DNA from: Botryococcus braunii
Lineage: Eukaryota > Chlorophyta > Trebouxiophyceae
Length of the DNA stretch: 64,000 nt
Direction: 5' to 3'
NCBI GenBank assembly: GCA_002005505.1
Contig: KV908515.1
Location: 230,840-294,839, forward strand
Of this stretch, positions 44,432 through 54,812 are shown one piece after another (positions within the stretch are counted from its first letter, which is position 1; every line of letters begins with the position of its first letter). The translations under genes were made by a program, and so were the position numbers. Below the pieces are notes generated by a model. The model made no database searches, was not told where the DNA came from, and saw only the letters and a list, made by a program, of their open reading frames with translations.

Positions 44432-46308
44432 GTAAGAAGGGAATCAGTAAATTCAACTCCCTCCCTGCCTGCTTGGCTGATAGATAGTGGTTCAACTGAT
44501 CATATTTCCCCCAGCAAAGAGAATATGATAGACTATGTTGAGTACAAGGACCCTGAATACCTTGTAGTTGCTAATGGGAAGAGGGAAGCTATACTTGGGG
44601 AGGGTAACATGAAAGTGTTTACAGAGTTTGGAACTTCCTTTGTTCTTTACAATGTCAAATATGTCCCTACCTCCAAGAAATACTTGGTGTCTGTGGGAAA
44701 AGCATATCTTGATGGCCTAAATGTGAATATTCTAGGCATTGAATGTTTCATTTCAGACTCAAATGGAACAAATTTAGGATATGCAGAACACTGCTTCCCT
44801 TATCAATGGTTTATTGATTTGTCAATCACTGAAAAACATGTGACTTTCAGTAAGGAGATAAACCATGTTGAAGCCTGCATAGCACAAATAGACATTGAAA
44901 AGGTGGACCTGTGGCACAAACGTTTAGGTCACCTTTCTCCTCAAAATATGTCTAGAATGAAGAAGGAAGAAATGGTTAAAGGGATGTCTCTTCCATCTAT
45001 TGACTTAACAAAGCACATTGGCAACCATGGAGTGTGTGAACCATGTATGCTAGGGAAGATGACCACACAACCCTTTAAACCGACAGGCACCAAATGTACT
45101 AGAAAACTTGAAGTATTGCATATGGATGTGATAGGACCAGTCAGTCCTGAGTCAAATGATGGTGAAAAATATGCATTAACTGTCATAGATGAATTCACTG
45201 AATTCTCTAAAGTCATCTTGCTGAAATCTGAATCCGATGCAGTGAAAGAGGCTACACTTCTTCTCACTACATGGCAAAACCAGTGTGAATGTAGAGTCAA
45301 GTACATACGTACTGACAATGGCACTGAATTCATGGGGTTGGATAAATTCTGTAGGAAGTATGGAGTAGTCCATCAGAAGACTGCTCCGTTCGCACATCAG
45401 CAGAATGGCAAGATTGAGAGACTGAATGGGACACTGCAAGAGAGGGCGAGGGCCATGCTGGCAGCCACAGAACTTCCAACCGAATACTGGGGTGATGCTC
45501 TGCTTACTGCAAATTACCTTAGGAATATGTGTGCTGTAGCAAACTTGAGTATTACTCCCTTTGAAGCATGGTTTGGTCATAAGCCTAATCTCAGCCACTT
45601 GCGTGTGTTTGGTTGCAAATGTTTTGCATTGATCATCAAGTCCAAGAGGGCAGGAAAATTCGACTGTGTAAGCTCTGAAGGCATTTTTCTTGGGTATGAT
45701 GACCTCAGTCAAAATTACAGAGTGCTTATTGATGGCAAAGTCGATGTCTATGCTAGGGAATTTGTCAGGTGTGAGGAGGTCACTGCAGACGTGTCTGACA
45801 GTGGTCCTGCAGGTGCAGTAAATGTTGATCTAGACTTAGTAGAGTCTGACAGCGCTTTTGATTATACTACAGATGAGGATGGTCCCACTGACCCCCTCAC
45901 TGATATTCCTGCAAGCATGCCTGATGTCTCTCTGGCCCCCTTGGGCAATTTAGAGGTAGCTAGTCCAGGTGCGCAGGTGCACGCAGGTGAGCAGCTGAGC
46001 GCAGGAATGGCAGGGGAGCCAGGGGAGGTATTGGCTCAGCAGGAGCCAGTACCAATGGAGACTAGGGGTGGTCAGAAAGGGCTCGCGGGTAATCTGGACA
46101 TGGTAGAGCCAGATACCTGTTCCACAAGTGGCCTGGGTGCGCGCTCCATTGATGGGGGTGTTCCACAAGTCACCAGCCACACCAGTGTTGAGGGTCATGT
46201 CTCAGCCCCTCACTTAGAGCCAGTGGAATTTGATTTCCTGGCTGCCGGTATTCCCCACTCACCTGCTGGTTTGTTTGGAGGGAGGTATCCTGAGAGATAA
46301 CGTAATAC
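44432..46308 (+). pseudogene. Copia element 3 protease-integrase, 5' part lost
   Basis: The frame enters at the protease active site (WLIDSGSTDHISPSKEN, about 44470) directly after the element 2 LTR, so gag and the 5' LTR are gone. It continues through HHCC (DLWHKRLGHLSPQNM, CEPCMLGK) and integrase with Asp in MDVIGPVSP, Asp in RTDNGTEF and Glu in HQQNGKIERLNG. The YLRNMC and FGCKCFALI region and an acidic linker follow. The stop at 46300 is created by the element 4 insertion context (target AATAT at 46309). The sequence is more distant from elements 1, 2 and 4 than those are from each other. RT continues at 54813. Confidence 0.85.
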
Positions 46309-46313
46309 AATAT

Positions 46314-47040
46314 TGAACAATTCTGGGCGTAATGTTCCCTGTATGTCCCGGCACGAAGGGTGTTAAGCTCGGTCGGGTCTCTTGCTGTGTGTAGGAGAGC
46401 AAGCAGAGCCCGACTATGTGTTGACACTTGTGGCAACTGATCAGAGATAAGCACCCGGAGTGCTCTTTCAGTCCCAAACAAGTCATTACATTGCTTCTTG
46501 CTCTCTCTCAACGCCAAGGAATTCAAACTACCTCTTCTACGCATCGACAGATAGTCCGCATTACCATTGTTCGATGAGCCAAGCATTAGCAACATTCTAA
46601 TACTCTTATCTAGACCTCTTCCTAATCAATTGTTCATGCAAGTCACACTAAGATGCAGCACTTTACCTGTATGTCCCGGCACGAAGGGTGTTAAGCTCGG
46701 TCGGGTCTCTTGCTGTGTGTAGGAGAGCAAGCAGAGCCCGACTATGTGTTGACACTTGTGGCAACTGATCAGAGATAAGCACCCGGAGTGCTCTTTCAGT
46801 CCCAAACAAGTGCCGAGCCCTTCATGCCTGCTGTCTATATCCTTTCTAGCAAGAACGCGTCAAATTGCATTACTCTCTTTCGCCTAAGTGGAATCAGTCC
46901 AGATCAATTATGGCAGAACTCTAGAGTTCTGCCATCCTTACTCAACCTCTGAGATTGTTCACAGTGATTGCTTTAGAGAAGCCTGGCCACTATTACTCTT
47001 CTGAGGGAAAGTCACTAATTGTTCTTTCACTATTATAACA
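46314..47040 (-). mobile_element. Copia element 4, 3' LTR
   Basis: A 727-bp LTR on the minus strand (TGTTATAATAG ... AATTGTTCA). R1 is 46667-46811 and R2 is 46339-46483, both 145 bp. On the minus strand R1 is followed by GTAAAG and R2 ends GGGACATACAG before GGAACATT. A TATA-like ATATAGA lies 25-30 bp upstream of R1. The target duplication AATAT is at 46309-46313 and 54808-54812. Confidence 0.92.
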
Positions 47041-47050
47041 CTTCCCCTTG
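47041..47050 (-). other. Polypurine tract of element 4
   Basis: On the minus strand CAAGGGGAAG directly precedes the LTR start. Confidence 0.75.
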
Positions 47051-47058
47051 ACTTTTCC

Positions 47059-48636
47059 TCACAAAAACTTGGCCAGTCCTAGAGCCTCACGATGGCCCTG
47101 AAATACCTGCCTTGTCAAAGGCTTGGTAAATATATCTGCCACATTCCTAGCAGAAGGAACGTATTTCACATCAACTTGCCCCAATGCAATAGCTTCCCGA
47201 GCAAAGTGAAAGCTGATTGCAATGTGCTTGGTATGCTTAGAGAACACTGGATTTCTGAGATGATTGATGCATCCCTGATTATCACAGTGGATCTTCACAA
47301 TCCATGGAGAAATACCAATTTCTTCCAGGAATCCCTTCATCCAATTGGCCTCTTTGACAGCTGCACTTGCCGCCATAAACTCAGCCTCTACAGTGGACGT
47401 GGCAACTGCAGACTGCTTCTTGCTTCCCCAAACTACAGCTCCTCCGAACACACGAATTACGTAACCAGTAGTGGAAAACCGATGATCCTGATCACCACCA
47501 TAATCTGCATCAACAAAGCCCTCCAGCTCGGTGTCCTTCCCTCCAAGCACCAAAACAAGATCCCTGGTAGCCTTCAGATATTTTAGCACTCTGATGGCTT
47601 CATTCCAGTGAGCAGTAGTGGGAGTAATCCTGTACCTGGAAAGCACTCCCACAGCCTGGGAAATATCAGGCCTAGTGGTGTTAGCAATGTACAACAGTGA
47701 CCCAACCAGTTCACAATATCTGTGTCCTGGTGGCAAGGGACTCCCAGCTCCAATGCTGGCACTGTTGTCCTTAGACACAGGTTGCTGTGTGGCCACAAAA
47801 TCCTTAGTCATAGGGGTGTCAGGCCCCACAGACTCCAGATCCAGCCCAAATTTCTCAACTAGTGCATCAATCTTGGGGATGCAGCTCAATGAAATCAACC
47901 CTTTCTCTCTATCTCTCATCACTTGGCAGCCCAAGAAATCTTTCACCTCTCCTAGATCATGAATGGTGAACTCCTGCTTAAGCAACCCTTTCACTCTCTC
48001 AATCTCACCCATGCCCTTGGAAACTATCAACAGATCATCAACATAAATCAGCACAAAGGATTTTCCTCCATCCACAGAACATTTCACATAGACACCAGCA
48101 TCACTCTTGCACACCTCATACGCCATGGTATGTAGCTTCTCATTAAGGGTCTTATGCCATGCCCTTGGAGCTTGCTTCAGGCCATACAGTGCCTTCTTCA
48201 AGCGACACACTGTGTTACCATCCCCATTTTCAAACCCAGGAGGTTGTGTGACATAGACCTCCTCCTCTAATTCACCATTTAAAAATGCAGTCTTGACATC
48301 CACCTGGTGAATTTCAAGACCCTCTTGTGCGGCCACTGACAGCAGAGCTCTCCTAGACCCATAACTGCTGGTGGGAGCAAATACCTCCATTACATCCACT
48401 CCTGGAATTTGCCTACACCCTTGAGCCACCAGCCTAGCCTTGAACCTCAGCACATTACCATGAGCATCCATTTTCACTGAAAAAATCCAGTGAACTGGGA
48501 TTACTTTGTGACCACGAGGTCTTGGAACAAACTCCATCACCTCATGAGCATCTAATGAATTTTGCTCTTCCTGCATAGCAGCCTTCCAATATTCCCACTG
48601 TGGGGACTGCTGGGCCTCCTTTAGACTGGAAGGCAC
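47059..48636 (-). pseudogene. Copia element 4 reverse transcriptase-RNase H
   Basis: A 525-residue frame, intact through RT (KVIPVHWIFSVKMDAHGN, QVDVKTAFLNGELEEEVYV, KALYGLKQAPRAW, LIYVDDLLIVSKG) and RNase H (GFVDADYGGDQDHR, VEAEFMAASAAVKEANWMKG, IHCDNQGC, RNVADIFTKPLTRQ). It ends close to the polypurine tract. It is cut off from the upstream integrase frame by frameshifts in the linker near 48640 and 48970-49200, so the element as a whole is broken. It is closely related to element 2. Confidence 0.88.
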
Positions 48637-50653
48637 AAAATCTTCCCAAATCGCACCCGAGTGTGCTTCCCCTGATCTTGCTTACTCTCACCCTCACTGT
48701 CACCCACTACTCTTTCGCTGAATGTCGCCGCACTGCACGTGGGGACTGTGGGCAAAGATCCAGATCTCCCCCTCTGCTCTTTCTCTCTCTTAGACTCACA
48801 GCTTGCCCTCTCAAGCTTGCTGTCAGACACACTCACATCATCCTCCCAAACACAGGTACCTCTCGGAAAGCTCTTGTAATTGGGGGAATTCTCACACTGT
48901 CCAGGCTTCCGATTCACCTCCTCAGACACACTCTCACATGGCTGACGGTTTGCAGTCCCGTCTGGACTCTCACAGGCATTTGAACCACTCTGCATTGCAT
49001 GAGCTCTTGGTCTGTCTTGATGCTGTGCCCATGTCTCTTTCTCTCTCTGTCTGCTCCCTACTAGACATGAGCGCTGGGGCGCGAGGCCCAGCAGCACACT
49101 CCCATGCATGGCCCACACTTGCGTGGCTGGCACCACATTGTCCTTGGGCATCACAGATTGAGTTCCCATCTCTAACATTTCTCTCAGGCACTGAGCAGGT
49201 CCCACCCATACAGCTCAGCTCACTTGGACCATCTGCAGTCTGATCAGAGACTGCCCCCCTCTCATCTCTTACAAGTGAAGCAGGTCTCTCGGAGTCCTGA
49301 CCCAATTCCTGCACTTCCCCTGGTCCCTGTGACTCTGTGTCACCTTCAGTCATCCCCTCTCGCTCACAGCTCTCTCCCTTATCCTGTGCCAGCAGGAGAT
49401 CTCGAGCCGCAGTTCGTTGCTCATAGCGTTGAGCCCGCGACAGTCCGTCCGGAGGCGGAATGGTTGTTGCCGGATGAGTGTTACGCAGTGACTGCTGTGC
49501 TCGCTCTAATATCCGTTGGTGTTGCCCGCTGTCCGAACTTCCTCGCGCCAGTCGTTGAATTACGTCCAGAGCCCCGGACTGATCCAAGTCCGGCTGCTGT
49601 TCTCCCGTGCTTGATTCAGGAGTCACACTGGGAATGCCCTCCTCTTGGGAAGGCTTCCCCTGACTAGCAGGCTCAGTTGCAGCCTGGTCAGAGGGTACTG
49701 GGAAGGAGCTGTCAGGTCTAATGCTGGAGCATGGGCTGCTGACAGTCTGATTCTGCGTGCTGCACTGTGGCAATGACACCACTGGGTTGCTGCTGTGCAT
49801 TTGCCCTGGTAAGTCTTCAGGGTATGAGAACTGCTGAGGCGGGTCAGGGAGAACTGCCATTCCCACCCGAGTAGCTCCTCGAATGTGTTCCACAAATTGG
49901 ACATCTCTGCTCTCTCTCCAGATCCCCCCTCCCATATAGACACGGTATGCCTTTGACACTGGAGAGTAACCAGTGAACATCCCAGCCACAGCTTTTGGTG
50001 CAAATGCCCCCCTCTGCTGATCAGGAACGTGCACAAATGCGAGGCATCCCCATGTGCGCAGCAAGGATACATCTGGTTTATATCCCATGAACATTTCGCA
50101 GGGAGATAGGGGCCTGCCTGTGCTGGGTCCCATATTTAGGAGGGTGCAGGCTGTCTCCAGGGCTTCCTTCCACATAACAGGGCTTGCTGCAGCAAAATTG
50201 AGGAGGGTTCTGGTGCGCTCCTTGAGGGTCCTGTTGGCTCTCTCAGCAACTCCATTCTGCTGAGGGGTATATGGGGCAGATGTCTCCAGCTTAGTGCCCT
50301 GGGATGCACAAAATTCCTTGAACTTGGCATTTAAGAACTCTGTGCCTCTGTCACAGCGGATGCACTTCACTGTAGTTTCCTTCTCAGTTTGCCAATACAA
50401 AATTAGGTCTCTGACAACAGCTCCAATTACATCTTTTGACTTCACTAGCAGCACTGCCTTTCACCCAGATGCCTCATCAGTCACAGTTACCCAAAAGCGT
50501 TCTCCAGTAATGGCTGCTGGTGATATGGGGCCCACAGTGTCAATGTGGATTCTGTCAAGGGGTTTCTCAGCTGGTCTAGAGCTTTCACCAAATGGGGGAC
50601 GTGCATGCTTCCCCTCAATGCAAGCTTCACAGTACTTGTGATGGAATGTGGGG
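48637..50653 (-). pseudogene. Copia element 4 integrase and linker
   Basis: On the minus strand this continues the HHCC region (YCEACIEGKHARPPFG near 50630) into integrase. The first Asp is in HIDTVGPISP (about 50545), followed by an in-frame stop near 50462. Then come Asp in RCDRGTEFL and Glu in QQNGVAERANR, the FGCLAFVHVP-like segment (WGCLAFVHVPDQQRGAF) and a long Ser/Gln/Glu linker. The frame breaks at about 48970 and the linker continues in another frame to about 48640. The start of the integrase region is separated from gag-protease by the inserted block at 50654-51118. Confidence 0.8.
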
Positions 50654-51118
50654 ATTTCCCGGCATTTCTAGACATTTCCCTTACCCCCGAGCCTAGGCGC
50701 ACATGTCGTACGAGCAACGCGAGTACGCACGTGCCTAGCGTCTAGCCTTGGCTTCCTAGCCGTCGAATTCCATTGGATAGTTATGGACGTTACTCTCATA
50801 GTAGGATTCTAGGATATTTTCTAGATACTATTGTAGAGGTTTGGTGGACTAGTGCGCTACCATTGGAGGAACGTGAACACACGATCACGAACCACGGGAA
50901 GGAACGGATAGAGACGTAAGCCACGGGAAGACACGCACTCAGGTAATTTGGAAGCTTAGTAGACCACAAGTAGGGAGTGGAAGCTCCGTGAGGTGGGGTT
51001 ACTTGTAATTGGAAAGAGCGTCCAACTTGTCGGCCATCCGGCCTTGTCTCTCTCTCTCTCTCACAACTTGGAAATTCTCCCTAACTTGTGCATTCTACGA
51101 CAGTACTTAGGACACTTT
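50654..51118. mobile_element. Unrecognised insertion in element 4 pol
   Basis: About 465 bp separate the gag-protease frame from the HHCC region and have no copia homology. The block runs from about AATGTGGGG to TTTTCACA, so TG...CA ends can be drawn at 50648-51122, with ATGG on both sides. It contains a short (CT)n run at 51048-51062. It may be a solo LTR of an unrelated family. The target codons around it are not perfectly restored by removing it. Confidence 0.45.
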
Positions 51119-52783
51119 TCACAATGGGGACAATAAGGTGTCTAGACCAGTAACCAGTTGCTCACTGCTCAGGCGTTTCATCCATGGATCTCCTGGGTGT
51201 CCCAATCTGCTGTGCCACAGGAAACGTTTGGCACAGTTATGGCTTGGAGCTTTGGAGCATTTCTTCTTCAGAGCAGCTGTTACTGAATAAGGAACCTTCA
51301 CTGGTGCTACTGGGAGGCAGTTATGGATATAATACAGGCCATTCTCTGGTTTCACAGGCATCTGCCAACCACTCGGTCCTAAGACAGCAGTGAAGGCTCC
51401 CAGTCTATCTGTACTGAACCGGATTCCATCACGCAGAGCAGCAGATATTGATAAAATATTGGTGGTGGCTGAGGGAACACACTGGACATGATGCAGCCAC
51501 ACTGGAACATGCTGAGAGGACATGAGACACACTGACCCAGTAGCAACAATACCCCCAGTGGCATCAGATGTAGCGAGCAGCAGTGGAATAGGGTGGTCAT
51601 GTACTGTAGGGGCATGCAGCAGGGAAAGGTTGTTCACAAGATGTACAGACGCTCCACTGTCCACAAGCCACGACTGTTTGGACTCTTGGTGTTTACTGCC
51701 ATCCAGCACATTACATGATACCACGTATGGCATACCTTCTGAGGGAGGAGAAGGTGGGCCTGGAGGAGGGTGCAGAAGTGGGAACGCTCCAGTGCCTGGG
51801 AATGCATGCTGCACGCTTGGAGGTGGCTGAGGTGCTCCAGGAAACTGCCCTTGGGGCCACATGGCAGCCAGTTGTTGTATAGCTACCACCACATTGCGTT
51901 GTGTCTCTGCATCCCTTTGGCGTTTGCGGCAGTCTCTCCAAAAATGGCCTTTCTTGTGGCAGTAGTTGCACGTGCCTCTCACTTCTCCCCTTGATTCTGT
52001 GTCTGTTGGCTGTCTGGAGGGAATGGCCCCGCTAGTAGAAGGGGCTGGGGCTGCCTCTAGTTGAGCAGGCATTGCTTTCATCACCATGGCAGGCTGTTCT
52101 CCATCATCGTTGTAGCCAGAAGCCTCTGCTGTGGTGGAGATGAGAGCTGCCAGCCCATCCAGGGGGTGAGCTACTGCAGTGGGTAGCAGCCCAGGAGGAT
52201 TGGCTGTAGCTGGCAGTCCCTGCACTATCTGAGTGGCCACATGACCATCCAAGAGGTCATGTCCATTGCGTTTCAAGCAGCTTTTGAGATTTATCATTCT
52301 GGACACATACTGAGAGATTGTTTCTCCACGTCTCATCCCTCTTGACATTTCCTTCAGCCAGTCTGCATTGGCTTGAGTGTTGTAACCACCAACAAATTTC
52401 TTGCAAATGAACAGATATGCATCATATGCCGATGGCTTACTTGACAATTCCCCTAACCATTCCTCAGGAACTGACTCATACAGCAGAAGCATTGCAGCCG
52501 CATTATGGATAGTCCCAGGCATGGCTGACTGAATGGCAGGAAAAGAACCCTTAGCACTATTGGCCGCAGTACAGGCATTGTCCCATACCACAAAATTTGT
52601 GCCATGACGATCCAGCTTAATATGCACCTTGACTTGGGTGGCTATGACCTTAGGAAGTACATCTCCCTCACCCTTTGATGTACTGGGTGTACATGGCTGT
52701 CGTGTGGGAGACGATGTAGACACCTCCTCTGTTGTGGGCTCCTCCTCTGATGGCTCCCTTGATTTAGATCTCTTCCTCGCCAT
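51119..52783 (-). pseudogene. Copia element 4 gag-protease
   Basis: A 554-residue frame starting MARKRSKSREPSEEEPT. It has a gag domain (HIKLDRHGTNFVVWDNACT near residue 55), a zinc knuckle CNYCHKKGHFWRDC near 275, a Pro-rich spacer, protease WLVDSGASVHLVNNL near 378, and HHCC start FLWHSRLGHPGD near 527. The frame closes 8 codons into inserted sequence. Its ATG lies 14 bases after the stop of an extra upstream frame. Confidence 0.85.
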
Positions 52784-52799
52784 GTTGCTCGAATGTCAC

Positions 52800-53324
52800 T
52801 CAGTCTTCGTTAGGTTCTGAACGCTGCGAGTCCCCGTCTTCGTCTCCGTTATCTGGGTCCGTGCACCACTCCTCTGGGCTGTATCCTTTTCTGCTGCCCA
52901 AAAGGGAAAGTAGGAAGTCCTCGTCAAGAGTGGCGAGAGCACACTCCACTGCTGTGTAGGCTGCCCTTTCTTCCCAGTATTCGGGTTTGCTGGGTCCTCC
53001 GAGCTGTTGTAGAAGCCGTTCAAATAATGCTCGCGTGACGAAGCCTGGATCCGCGTTGATGAATGAACACTCCCACGCAGTTACTTTGTAGGCTGGGTAT
53101 GCAGAGAATCGTCGTCTGAACCACTGAGGCTGTTCGACTTTACCCAGTCCGTACGCGCGGCTGACAAAATCCTTCACCAGGAATGCTCGTTCTTCTGGTG
53201 TTCTCGGTCCCGTATCTCCTCCAGCTCGCCTCAGGCTATCGTATGTAGGTGGTGAAGGAGGTGGGGGTACAAAAGGTCTTTTACCGCCAGTCGACATCCT
53301 TCCGCTCTGCTTCGTTCGTCCCAT
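52800..53324 (-). CDS. Extra open frame between primer site and gag in element 4
   Basis: A 174-residue frame starting MGRTKQSGRMSTGG, 43 bases downstream of the primer binding site. It is the first ATG frame of the element's RNA. It has a basic, Pro-rich N-terminus (KRPFVPPPPSPP), a central region rich in aromatic residues (QPQWFRRRFSAYPAYKVTAWECSFI), a predicted helix (FVTRALFERLLQQLGG) and an acidic tail (DPDNGDEDGD). There is no signal peptide or membrane segment. I do not recognise the family. Elements 1 and 2 have no comparable frame in their leaders. It ends TGA 14 bases before the gag ATG, so gag would need reinitiation, leaky scanning or splicing. It is intact, unlike pol. Confidence 0.6.
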   Translation of the reverse strand: MGRTKQSGRMSTGGKRPFVPPPPSPPTYDSLRRAGGDTGPRTPEERAFLVKDFVSRAYGLGKVEQPQWFRRRFSAYPAYKVTAWECSFINADPGFVTRALFERLLQQLGGPSKPEYWEERAAYTAVECALATLDEDFLLSLLGSRKGYSPEEWCTDPDNGDEDGDSQRSEPNED

Positions 53325-53366
53325 CGTAGGCTCGGAACATACTTTCAGTTGCCCAGCTCAAGAGTT

Positions 53367-53381
53367 GGTGGGCCCATAACC
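53367..53381 (-). other. Primer binding site for half initiator tRNA-Met, element 4
   Basis: On the minus strand GGTTATGGGCCCACC directly follows the LTR end TTGTTCA. It is the same site as in elements 1 and 2. Confidence 0.85.
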
Positions 53382-54807
53382 TGAACAATTCTGGGCGTAA
53401 TGTTCCCTGTATGTCCCGGCACGAAGGGTGTTAAGCTCGGTCGGGTCTCTTGCTGTGTGTAGGAGAGCAAGCAGAGCCCGACTATGTGTTGACACTTGTG
53501 GCAACTGATCAGAGATAAGCACCCGGAGTGCTCTTTCAGTCCCAAACAAGTCATTACATTGCTTCTTGCTCTCTCTCAACGCCAAGGAATTCAAACTACC
53601 TCTTCTACGCATCGACAGATAGTCCGCATTACCATTGTTCGATGAGCCAAGCATTAGCAACATTCTAATACTCTTATCTAGACCTCTTCCTAATCAATTG
53701 TTCATACAAGTCACACTAAGATGCAGCACTTTACCTGTATGTCCCGGCACGAAGGGTGTTAAGCTCGGTCGGGTCTCTTGCTGTGTGTAGGAGAGCAAGT
53801 AGAGCCCGACTATGTGTTGACACTTGTGGCAACTGATCAGAGATAAGCACCCGGAGTGCTCTTTCAGTCCCAAACAAGTGCCGAGCCCTTCATGCCTGCT
53901 GTCGATATCCTTTCTAGCAAGAACGCGTCAAATTGCATTACTCTCTTTCTCCTAAGTGGAATCAGTCCAGATCAATTATGGCAGAACTCTAGAGTTCTGC
54001 CATCCATTACTCAACCTCTGAGATTGTTCACAGTGATTGCTTTAGAGAAGCCTGGCCACTATTACTCTTCTGAGGGAAAGTGTGAAAGGTTATGGGCAAT
54101 CGGCTTTCCCTGTACAAAGCAGACAGGTCGTCAATAGACGAAGTTACTCCAGCTACAGTCCGTACGACTGTCTGCTGAGTGCCACACACAACTGTCGGAC
54201 AAGACTAGCATCTGGTGATGCCCAGCATCTTTCACAACCAGTTACGTTACATCATTATCTTGTACACAAGCACCGATCAAGCAATCACTAGATAAGGCTC
54301 TAGACGGCTACGTTCAAGTACATGCCTATACTCCCTGAAGTCACTGTCCCTTATCTGTTTGAGTGACTACAGGGTACACTAAGCTTGTTCACTCTCACAA
54401 TAGCAACAATGATACAACACACACTGCCGCACCGTACCTGTACAAAGCAGACAGGTCGTCAATAGACGAAGTTACTCCAGCTACAGTCCGTACGACTGTC
54501 TGCTGAGTGCCACACACAACTGTCGGACAAGACTAGCATCTGGTGATGCCCAGCATCTTTCACAACCAGTTGGTATTCACTCCGGTGGGGCAGCCTTAAG
54601 AGTTCATCCGACAAACGTGTGATCAAGATAGGATTGTACCTTATGTTCGAAAACGTCCAGAATCTGCCGTGTCTCAAGGTACCTTATGTTCTCAATGGAC
54701 CCATATCCTAATAGTGCACACATGAAGATCACTTAAGCACAAGGCATTCAATAATAATGTTCAGAACTCAACAGAAAGTCACTAATTGTTCTTTCACTAT
54801 TATAACA
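53382..54807 (-). mobile_element. Copia element 4, 5' LTR, split by a solo LTR
   Basis: Matches the LTR at 46314-47040 almost base for base. R2 is 53407-53551 and R1 is 53735-53879, both 145 bp. At 54080 it is interrupted by an element-2-type LTR and resumes at 54779. The outer end TGTTATAATAG (54807) is followed by target duplication AATAT. Confidence 0.92.
54081..54773 (-). mobile_element. Solo LTR of element 2 family, long form
   Basis: A 693-bp minus-strand LTR from TGTGAAAGG to CAGAACTCAACA, with both R copies. It is inserted in the element 4 LTR with 5-bp duplication GAAAG at 54076-54080 and 54774-54778. The other element 4 LTR has the empty site. It contains no coding sequence. Confidence 0.93.
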
Positions 54808-54812
54808 AATAT

